A DNA stretch of 5,172 bases from positions 1 through 5,172 of the forward strand of contig JAGWKW010000110.1 of assembly GCA_028865155.1 (NCBI GenBank), read 5' to 3'. A program made the position numbers and the translations under genes. Of the stretch, positions 1 through 5,172 are shown piece after piece (within the stretch, counting starts at the first letter, position 1; the number at the start of each line of letters is the position of its first letter). This stretch comes from Alphaproteobacteria bacterium (GTDB lineage Bacteria > Pseudomonadota > Alphaproteobacteria > UBA9219). The notes beneath the pieces are model-generated. The model was not told the origin of the DNA. It ran no database searches and saw only the letters and a program-made list of their open reading frames with translations.

Positions 1-1
1 C

Positions 2-958
2 ACCAAGGAAATCACGATTTCGCGCCAGGCCAGCGGCGAATTCCGCGCCGAGGCTCAAACCATACCGATCCTGCGCGAACGGGTCGCAGCGCGCGCCGTC
101 ATCCGGTCGAGCCTTTACGGCGCCGGCAACCGCGCGGGCATTCCGCATGCGATCATGGCTTCGCTGATCCATATCTATGCGCATTCGATCGACTTCCAGC
201 GCGACGTCCATCCCGGCGACAGTTTCGAAGTGCTTTACGACCAGCCCAAGACCGCGCAAGGCAAGCCGGTCGGCCAGGGCTCGATCATCTATGCCGCAAT
301 GCATATCGGCAATCAGGTCAAGCCGATCTACCGCGTTACCTTCGCCGACAAGTCGGTCGATTATTTCGACGCGCACGGCCGCAGCATCCGCCACACCCTG
401 CTGCGCACGCCAGTCGCCGTGGTGCGCATCACCTCGCGCTTCGGGATGCGCTTCCATCCGATCCTCGGCTACAGCCGCATGCATCAGGGTGTCGATTTCG
501 GCGCGCCGATGGGCACGCCGATTTTCGCCGCCGGTTCGGGCACCGTGGATTATATCGGCTGGGTGCATGGGTATGGGCGCTATATCCGCTTGCGGCACGG
601 CACGCATCTTGAAACTGTCTATGCGCATATGAGCCGTTTCAACAAAAATCTCTATCGCGGCGCACACGTCAAACAGGGCGAGGTTATCGGTTATGTCGGC
701 ATGACCGGGCTTGCCACGGGGCCGCATCTGCATTTCGAAATCCGCGTCAACGGCCACCCGGTCAATCCGATGACCTTCAAGGGAATGACGACCGGGCGCG
801 CGCTCAAGGGCGCGCAACTGGTTCAGTTCAAGCGCGGCGAGACGCGTATCCGGAACGAATTTGCGACCCTGATCAGCAAGAAAAAGTCCGGCACCTTCAA
901 AGTTTCGTCGGCCGCCCCGCCGCCGTCGCACAAGCTGGTCGTTATCGGCAGGATGTAA
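2..958 (+). CDS. M23 family metallopeptidase (LytM-type murein endopeptidase), C-terminal part; 5' end outside window
   Basis: This is a zinc endopeptidase of the type that cleaves peptide cross-links in peptidoglycan, expected to act in the periplasm. The frame is open from base 2 with no stop, so the start lies to the left; 318 residues are visible. Residues 1 to about 100 resemble the Csd3/MepM-like domain before the catalytic domain, including a serine-leucine-tyrosine start of a helical segment and an 'RDVHPGDSFEVLYD' motif. The M23 domain spans roughly residues 140-255. It has the zinc ligands of the HxxxD motif (H161, D165), a YAHM motif (H209) and the HLH motif (H242, H244), so the active site looks intact. 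The tail of about 60 residues is basic. The first ATG inside the window (base 155) is internal to the domain and is not the real start. An N-terminal signal or membrane anchor is expected from the family but cannot be seen. The exact homologue (MepM-like or other) is uncertain. Confidence 0.93.
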   Translation, partial: TKEITISRQASGEFRAEAQTIPILRERVAARAVIRSSLYGAGNRAGIPHAIMASLIHIYAHSIDFQRDVHPGDSFEVLYDQPKTAQGKPVGQGSIIYAAMHIGNQVKPIYRVTFADKSVDYFDAHGRSIRHTLLRTPVAVVRITSRFGMRFHPILGYSRMHQGVDFGAPMGTPIFAAGSGTVDYIGWVHGYGRYIRLRHGTHLETVYAHMSRFNKNLYRGAHVKQGEVIGYVGMTGLATGPHLHFEIRVNGHPVNPMTFKGMTTGRALKGAQLVQFKRGETRIRNEFATLISKKKSGTFKVSSAAPPPSHKLVVIGRM

Positions 959-2255
959 GAACCTGCCCTGCCAGGTAAAGCGACCCGCAAATCAAAATCC
1001 GCGGCGCGGGATCGCGTTTTGCCAGTTCCTTCAATGCCTCGACAACATCCGGCGCGGGCGAAGCGTCCGCGATGCCGAGCCCGCGCGCTTCGGCGGCAAG
1101 ATCTTCCGGCGCGAACGACGCTTCGCTTTCGATCGGGATCGCGCGGAACTTTTCGATGCGCCGCGCGAAGGGGCCGAGAAATTCAGCCGGGCGCTTGGTC
1201 GTCAGCATTCCCATAATCACGTAAAGCGGCTTCGGCGAGGCGCCGTCTTCGGCGCGCCAGCGCTCGATCTGCGCGGCTAAAACTTCGCCCGCCGAGTCGT
1301 TATGCCCGCCGTCGAGCCACAATTCGCCGCCTTCGGGCAGCAGCGCCGAAAGCCTGTTTCCCGCCAGCCTTTGCAGCCGCGCAGGCCATTCGACCTTGCG
1401 CATGCCGTCGATGGCCGCCTGTTGTGGTAAAGGTTGAGGCAAAGCTGAAAGAGCCGCGAGCGCAAGCCCCGCGTTCCAGTATTGATGCCGCCCCGGCAAG
1501 GCGGGCGAGGGCAAATCCCAATCGCGCATTCCGTCGACAAAGCGAAAACCGTTTTCTCGTTCTTCGACCCGCCAGTCCGCGCCGCCCACGAATAGAGACG
1601 CACCGGTTTCCGACGCGGCTTCGCGCAGTGCCTGTAATGCGGCTTTGTCAGGCTGCGGCGCGGCGAAACACGGCACGCCGCGGCGCATGATGCCGGCTTT
1701 TTCGCGCGCAATTTGTTCGATGGTATCGCCCAGATATTCGCGGTGGTCGTAGGACAGGCGCGCGATGATCGTGGCAAGCGGCTTGTTGACCACATTGGTC
1801 GCATCGAGCCTGCCGCCGAGCCCGGTTTCCAGAATCGTGAAATCGGCAGGATGGCGCGCAAATGCGGCCAGCGCCGCCGCGGTCGCGGCTTCGAAATAGC
1901 TGACGCCGCCTGGCGCGGCGACCCGTTCGCATTCGGCCAGGATTTCCGCCAGTTCGCTTTCCTCGATCAGCCTGCCCGCCACGCGGATGCGTTCGTGAAA
2001 GCGGACGAGATGCGGCGAGGTATAGACATGGACGCGATGGCCCGCCGCCTCCAGCATCGCGCGCAGGAAGGCGCAGGTCGAGCCTTTGCCGTTCGTGCCC
2101 GCGACATGGAAAACCGGGGGCAGGTTTTGCTGCGGCTCGCCGAGCGCGCGCAGCAGATCGCGATAGGCCGGACGCAGGGTCAGATCCATATCCTTGCCGT
2201 GAGCGGCGCGGAACCGTTCGAGGATGAGGCGCGAGGCGTCGGAGGCCAAAGGCAT
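942..2255 (-). CDS. folC: Bifunctional dihydrofolate synthase / folylpolyglutamate synthase
   Basis: FolC is a cytoplasmic ATP-dependent ligase. It joins glutamate to dihydropteroate to make dihydrofolate, then adds further glutamates to tetrahydrofolates. The protein is 437 residues, normal for the family. Visible Mur-ligase-type motifs are the P-loop HVAGTNGKGST (50-60), TSPHL (79-83), the Mg-binding region LETGLGGRLDATNV (142-155), DHREYLGDTI (170-179) followed by EKAGI with the lysine that is usually carbamylated (K186), GRHQYWNA (255-262), and DGGHN (315-319) at the start of the C-terminal domain. The frame stays open upstream to 2486, but those residues run through the end of holC and show no family similarity, so the ATG at 2255 is chosen; its Shine-Dalgarno match is poor. 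The gene lies 89 bp after holC on the same strand, and its 3' end overlaps the converging M23 gene by 17 bp. DGGHN replaces the commoner DGAHN, a mild variation. Confidence 0.95.
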   Translation of the reverse strand: MPLASDASRLILERFRAAHGKDMDLTLRPAYRDLLRALGEPQQNLPPVFHVAGTNGKGSTCAFLRAMLEAAGHRVHVYTSPHLVRFHERIRVAGRLIEESELAEILAECERVAAPGGVSYFEAATAAALAAFARHPADFTILETGLGGRLDATNVVNKPLATIIARLSYDHREYLGDTIEQIAREKAGIMRRGVPCFAAPQPDKAALQALREAASETGASLFVGGADWRVEERENGFRFVDGMRDWDLPSPALPGRHQYWNAGLALAALSALPQPLPQQAAIDGMRKVEWPARLQRLAGNRLSALLPEGGELWLDGGHNDSAGEVLAAQIERWRAEDGASPKPLYVIMGMLTTKRPAEFLGPFARRIEKFRAIPIESEASFAPEDLAAEARGLGIADASPAPDVVEALKELAKRDPAPRILICGSLYLAGQVLTSCR

Positions 2256-2276
2256 AACGTCTTGATCGTTTTTCTT

Positions 2277-2305
2277 TTTATATAGCTCCGGCGCAAGAAC
2301 GGCAA
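2277..2305 (-). promoter_or_regulatory. Putative sigma-70-type promoter for folC
   Basis: On the minus strand TTGCCG (2305-2300, 4/6 to the -35 consensus) is followed after 17 bp by TATAAA (2282-2277, 5/6 to the -10 consensus), inside an AT-rich patch that stands out from the GC-rich surroundings. Transcription would start near 2270, leaving a leader of only about 15 nt before the folC ATG. This is a pattern match only; folC could also be read through from pepA-holC. Confidence 0.4.
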
Positions 2306-2344
2306 GAAGGCCAGGCTCGTTTTGCGACACGGCCTTTTTGCCCC

Positions 2345-2800
2345 CTACCCTTGAGGCGTAGCCTCGACCCAGCCTTTGTCGGTCTGCTGCCAATAGCTCA
2401 ATGCATGCCCGGCTTTCTTGCACGCGCCCCAGCGTTTGCGCGCCGCCGCCAAAGCCTGTTCGTCGTTGCCGTCGAAAATGTCGCACACCCGCTCATACGC
2501 ATCCGCATGCGCCGTTTCGGCGCCGTCGGTCAGAAACAGGTATTCCGCGCCGTTGGGCCGTTCGTCTTCTGCCGTCAGCCAGGCAGGTTGCATGTCGGCG
2601 TGTCCGTCTTTTTCGTTGCCGTGCGGCAGGAAATGGTCGGGCCGGTAGGTCCACAGATGTTGCGTCAAAGCCTCGGCACGTTCGGGCGAGCCGGTCATGA
2701 CGACCGCCTTCTTGCCGAGCGCGAGCGTCTTTTCCAGCAATTCGGGCAAAACCTGTTCGAGCGCCTTCCGCGTCAAATGATAGAAACGGATTTCGGTCAT
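2345..2800 (-). CDS. holC: DNA polymerase III subunit chi
   Basis: HolC is a small cytoplasmic subunit of the replicative DNA polymerase holoenzyme. In E. coli it pairs with psi (HolD) at the clamp loader and binds the C-terminal tail of SSB. The 151-residue protein matches the family's usual length of about 150. Family features are the N-terminal strand EIRFYHL (3-9), the central segment with LWTYRPDHFLPHG (49-61), and the C-terminal RKRWGACKKAGHALSYWQQ (121-139), which includes the conserved tryptophan/arginine and Y-W-Q pattern. The frame is open far upstream (to 3559), but that part is out-of-frame translation of pepA; similarity starts at the ATG at 2800. That ATG overlaps the pepA stop as ATGA (2797-2800), and a GAAGG Shine-Dalgarno (2804-2808) sits just 3 nt upstream, within the pepA coding end. 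Translation is probably coupled to pepA. The stop is TAG. No HolD gene is visible here. Confidence 0.93.
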   Translation of the reverse strand: MTEIRFYHLTRKALEQVLPELLEKTLALGKKAVVMTGSPERAEALTQHLWTYRPDHFLPHGNEKDGHADMQPAWLTAEDERPNGAEYLFLTDGAETAHADAYERVCDIFDGNDEQALAAARKRWGACKKAGHALSYWQQTDKGWVEATPQG

Positions 2801-4296
2801 TTGCCTTCGTAATGATCCGCCACGAGCCGGTCGAGGAGGCGGACGCCGAATGCCGTAGCACCCTTGGGCGACAATGGCCTGTCCTTGATCTGCCACGCGG
2901 TTCCGGCGATGTCGAGATGCGCCCACGGCGTGCCTTTTTTGACGAAGCGCTGCAGGAATTGCGCGGCGGTGATGCTGCCCGCGCCGCCATTGCCGATATT
3001 CTTCATGTCCGCGATCGGGCTGTCGATCATCTTGTCGTAAGCCGTGCCCATCGGCATCCGCCACAGCGTTTCCCCGACCGCCTTGCCTGCCTCCGTCAAC
3101 TGCGCCGACAGCGCGTCGTCGTTGCTGAACAAACCGGCATATTCGACGCCGAGCGCGACCCTGATCGCGCCGGTCAACGTCGCCAGATCGACGATGCAGC
3201 GCGGCTTGAAATGATGCTGAACGTACCACAGCGCGTCGGCAAGCACGAGCCGCCCTTCGGCGTCGGTATTGATGACCTCGACCGTCTGGCCCGAGGCCGT
3301 CGTCACGACATCGCCCGGACGCTGCGCCGTGCCGGACGGCATGTTTTCGACAAGCCCGACGACGCCAACGACATTCGCCGCCGCTTTGCGGCCCGCGACG
3401 GCCTTGAGCGCGCCGATGACGGCAGCCGAGCCCGCCATGTCGTATTTCATGTCTTCCATGCCCGCGGCGGGCTTGATCGAAATGCCGCCGGTGTCGAAGG
3501 TTACGCCTTTGCCGACGAAGCAGGCGGGCGCCTCTTTCGCGTCCGGCGCGCCAAGCCACTGCATGACGGCAAGACGCGGCGGATACACGCTGCCCTGCGC
3601 GACGCCGAGCAATGCGCCCATGCCAAGTTTCTTCATCTGCTTTTCGTCGAGGATGTCGACCTTGACGCCGAGCGCTTTCAGTTCCCGCACCTGCTGCGCC
3701 AGCGCTTCCGGATACAGGATATTGGCGGGTTCGGTCACGAGGTCGCGCGCGAGAAAGACGCCGTCCGCAATCTTGTCGAGCGCGGCATAGGATGCCTTCG
3801 CCGCCGCGTGGTTCTGCACCGCAACCGTCAGCGACCGCAGGGCCGGTTTCTGTTCGGGTTTCAGCTGGGTGTGGTATTTGTCAAAACGGTAGGAACGCAA
3901 GCGCGCGCCGAGCGCGACTTGCGCCGCGCCTTCGCCGTCATTCATGCCCATGTCCTTGAACCGGTCGAGGAACAAGATCGCCTGCGCATCTTTTCCGGTC
4001 AGCGCCGCGACGGCCGCGCCGCCGATACGCGTGCAGGCGGCGGCGTCCAGTTTGGACGGATTGCCGATGCCGACAAGAACGACGCGGCTCAATCGCGTCT
4101 TGGCCGGGGATAAAACCGTGAGCGTCTGCTCTGCCGCGCCGGTAAAGTGATTCGCTTCCATCGCGCGGGTCAGCGCGCCGCCGAGTTTTCGGTCAAGCTT
4201 GATGCCCTGTTCGCCAAGCTTCTTTTTTTCGGCAACGGTCAGGATCAGGGCGCGCTGGCCGGGCAGCGTATCGGCGGCAAAAGCGATTTTAAGCAT
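2797..4296 (-). CDS. pepA: Leucyl aminopeptidase (cytosol aminopeptidase, M17 family)
   Basis: PepA is a cytoplasmic, usually hexameric two-metal aminopeptidase that removes N-terminal residues, often leucine, from peptides; E. coli PepA also binds DNA. The protein is 499 residues, typical for the family. An N-terminal macro-like domain occupies about 1-160, and the catalytic domain runs from about 180. All metal and catalytic residues are visible: K263 and D268 in VGKGVTFDTGG, K275, D286 in DMAGS, and D345, E347 and R349 in the signature NTDAEGRL (343-350). These correspond to E. coli K270, D275, K282, D293, D352, E354 and R356 with a constant offset of 7. The frame extends to an ATG at 4368, but I chose 4296 because AAAGGGGAA lies 5-6 nt before it and the family N-terminus begins there; the 24 extra residues are basic and unlike PepA. 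It is first in a probable pepA-holC operon and divergent from lptF. Confidence 0.96.
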   Translation of the reverse strand: MLKIAFAADTLPGQRALILTVAEKKKLGEQGIKLDRKLGGALTRAMEANHFTGAAEQTLTVLSPAKTRLSRVVLVGIGNPSKLDAAACTRIGGAAVAALTGKDAQAILFLDRFKDMGMNDGEGAAQVALGARLRSYRFDKYHTQLKPEQKPALRSLTVAVQNHAAAKASYAALDKIADGVFLARDLVTEPANILYPEALAQQVRELKALGVKVDILDEKQMKKLGMGALLGVAQGSVYPPRLAVMQWLGAPDAKEAPACFVGKGVTFDTGGISIKPAAGMEDMKYDMAGSAAVIGALKAVAGRKAAANVVGVVGLVENMPSGTAQRPGDVVTTASGQTVEVINTDAEGRLVLADALWYVQHHFKPRCIVDLATLTGAIRVALGVEYAGLFSNDDALSAQLTEAGKAVGETLWRMPMGTAYDKMIDSPIADMKNIGNGGAGSITAAQFLQRFVKKGTPWAHLDIAGTAWQIKDRPLSPKGATAFGVRLLDRLVADHYEGK

Positions 4297-4395
4297 GAAA
4301 TTCCCCTTTCTTGTTAAGAAACAGCGAGCGCAAACAAATCTGCGTTTCACCTTAAACCAGCTAGCCATTTTGTCCAGTAGAGGTTAAAAAAAGCC
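4297..4395. promoter_or_regulatory. Divergent control region between pepA and lptF
   Basis: This 99-bp gap separates the two divergent starts and must hold both promoters unless they lie inside the genes. It is richer in A and T than its flanks. For pepA, TGGACA (minus strand 4376-4371, 5/6 to the -35 consensus) stands 16 bp before TAAGGT (4354-4349, only 3/6 to the -10 consensus), so this promoter is weakly supported. For lptF I see no convincing -35/-10 pair. A GCTAGC palindrome lies at 4360-4365 between the proposed pepA boxes. An AGAGG at 4379-4383, 12 nt before the lptF ATG, is a distant candidate Shine-Dalgarno, followed by a run of seven A (4386-4392). Confidence 0.5.
4302..4308 (-). 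promoter_or_regulatory. Ribosome binding site fixing the pepA start
   Basis: The minus strand reads AAGGGGA at 4308-4302, with 5 nt before the ATG at 4296-4294. This strong purine-rich Shine-Dalgarno supports the shorter PepA start over the in-frame ATG at 4368. Confidence 0.75.
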
Positions 4396-5172
4396 ATGAA
4401 TCGCATTTTGACCGTCTATCTTTTGCGCCAACTGACGGCGGCTTTCGTTTTCGCCACGGGCGCGGTGACTTTCGTGGTTCTGTTCGCCCAGTCTTTTCAT
4501 TTGCTGTCGCTCGTCATCAACAACGCCTCGACGGTGTTCGTGTTCCTCAAGCTTCTGGGGCTGTCGGCGCTGACCATCCTGCCGCTCATCATGCCTTTGG
4601 GGCTCGGCGTCGCGACCGTGTTCGTCTACCACAAGCTCGCGGTCGACAGCGAGCTTGTCATCATGCGCGCGGCCGGGCTCAGCCCGACGCGTTTGACCCA
4701 GCCTGCGTTGATCCTCGCAGCGGGCGTCGCGCTTCTTTGCGCCGTGCTGACGCTTTGGATCGCGCCGGCGGCCAACCGGCACCTGGTCGCGCTGCAATAC
4801 CAAACGCGCGACAGTTTCGCCGCCCTGCTCGCCCATCCGGGCAGTTTCAACGATTTGGCCGAAGACGTGACTTTCTATGCCAACAAGCGCGGGCCGCACG
4901 ATTCGCTGCAGGGCATCCTGATCCACGATGTGCGCGATCCCGAAAATCCCGTCACGACGATGGCGGCAACGGGACAGGTGGTCGATACGGACGGCAAGCC
5001 GCACATGATCATTTTTAACGGGCGGCGGCAGCAATTCGACCGCGCCACCGGCAAGCTGTCCGAGCTTTCCTTCGACCAGTACGTCCTCGATCTCGACGCG
5101 CTGCGCAACGCGCCGGGCAAGCGCATTCCCGACCCGCGCGAATTGCGGACGCCCGAATTGCTGCACCCGCCA
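4396..5172 (+). CDS. lptF: LPS export ABC transporter permease LptF, N-terminal part; 3' end outside window
   Basis: LptF, with LptG and the ATPase LptB, forms the inner-membrane transporter that extracts lipopolysaccharide and passes it to the periplasmic LptC/LptA bridge. The frame is open from 4396 to the right edge, giving 259 residues of a family usually around 360-400. Visible in order are an N-terminal amphipathic stretch (1-13), TM1 (about 14-36), TM2 (about 48-77), the cytoplasmic coupling motif SELVIMRAAGLS (85-96) with E86 matching the LptB-contacting glutamate of E. coli LptF (E84), TM3 (about 103-125), and the start of the periplasmic beta-jellyroll domain (from about 135, including FYANKR and LQGILIHD strands). 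TM4-6 lie beyond the window. An in-frame TAG at 4378 and no other start codon before 4396 make this ATG the only ATG start for the full N-terminus. Position divergent from pepA-holC supports LptF over the paralogue LptG, which normally follows next. Confidence 0.93.
   Translation, partial: MNRILTVYLLRQLTAAFVFATGAVTFVVLFAQSFHLLSLVINNASTVFVFLKLLGLSALTILPLIMPLGLGVATVFVYHKLAVDSELVIMRAAGLSPTRLTQPALILAAGVALLCAVLTLWIAPAANRHLVALQYQTRDSFAALLAHPGSFNDLAEDVTFYANKRGPHDSLQGILIHDVRDPENPVTTMAATGQVVDTDGKPHMIIFNGRRQQFDRATGKLSELSFDQYVLDLDALRNAPGKRIPDPRELRTPELLHPP

Noticed and set aside
1005..1020. CGCG-ggat-CGCG hairpin followed by TTTT, a possible terminator for the M23 gene
   Set aside because: The 4-bp stem and four T residues lie inside the folC coding sequence and are what GC-rich coding sequence gives by chance.
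2307..2336. Inverted repeat AAGGCC / GGCCTT followed by a T-run on the plus strand, a possible terminator
   Set aside because: The stem is only 6 bp with an 18-nt loop, and the T-run lies on the plus strand, where no gene needs terminating. On the minus strand, where holC ends, the T-tract is missing.
2256..2486. FolC start extended to 2486
   Set aside because: The added 77 residues are translated from the 3' part of holC in the wrong frame plus the AT-rich gap, and show no FolC similarity.
2812..4113. Long plus-strand open frame (433 codons) antisense to pepA
   Set aside because: Its translation is Arg/Asp/Ala-rich with no recognisable family, as expected for the shadow of a GC-rich gene. 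The minus-strand frame is unmistakably PepA with every catalytic residue present.
4318..4348. GAAAC / GTTTC inverted repeat in the pepA-lptF gap, a possible operator
   Set aside because: The arms are 5 bp and 21 bp apart, with no wider symmetry; this is not distinguishable from chance.
4297..4368. PepA start extended to the ATG at 4368
   Set aside because: The extra 24 residues are basic and unlike PepA N-termini, they would consume most of the divergent control region, and a strong Shine-Dalgarno precedes the ATG at 4296.
4384..5166. Minus-strand open frame (260 codons) over the lptF region
   Set aside because: The product is a charged, Q/R/E-rich low-complexity translation with no known domain. 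The plus strand encodes the transmembrane and jellyroll features of LptF.

Overview
The window is a GC-rich, gene-dense stretch of bacterial chromosome. Five genes are supported: two are cut by the window edges and three are complete. The protein sequences and the G/C-biased third codon positions fit a Gram-negative alphaproteobacterium. An LPS exporter subunit (LptF) shows there is an outer membrane. The order cannot be fixed from this sequence. I see no mobile element, CRISPR array, tRNA, rRNA or sign of recent transfer.

Layout, left to right. (1) Bases 2-958, plus strand: the 3' part of an M23 (LytM-type) murein endopeptidase gene. (2) Bases 942-2255, minus strand: folC, dihydrofolate/folylpolyglutamate synthase, converging on the M23 gene so that the two coding ends overlap by 17 bp. 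(3) An 89-bp gap (2256-2344) with a plausible promoter for folC. (4) Bases 2345-2800, minus strand: holC, the chi subunit of DNA polymerase III. (5) Bases 2797-4296, minus strand: pepA, leucyl aminopeptidase, joined to holC by an ATGA stop/start overlap. (6) A 99-bp divergent control region (4297-4395). (7) From 4396 to the right edge, plus strand: the 5' part of lptF, for an inner-membrane permease subunit of the LPS transporter.

The lptF / pepA-holC block has the same arrangement as in E. coli and many other Proteobacteria, where lptF(-lptG) diverges from pepA-holC(-valS). What differs here is that folC, not valS, follows holC, and folC is away from the accD gene it often follows in alphaproteobacteria. 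The functions are housekeeping: cell-wall remodelling, folate metabolism, the replication clamp-loader/SSB link, peptide turnover and LPS export. I found no convincing undescribed system. The observations worth a second look concern gene arrangement, start choice and possible regulation.
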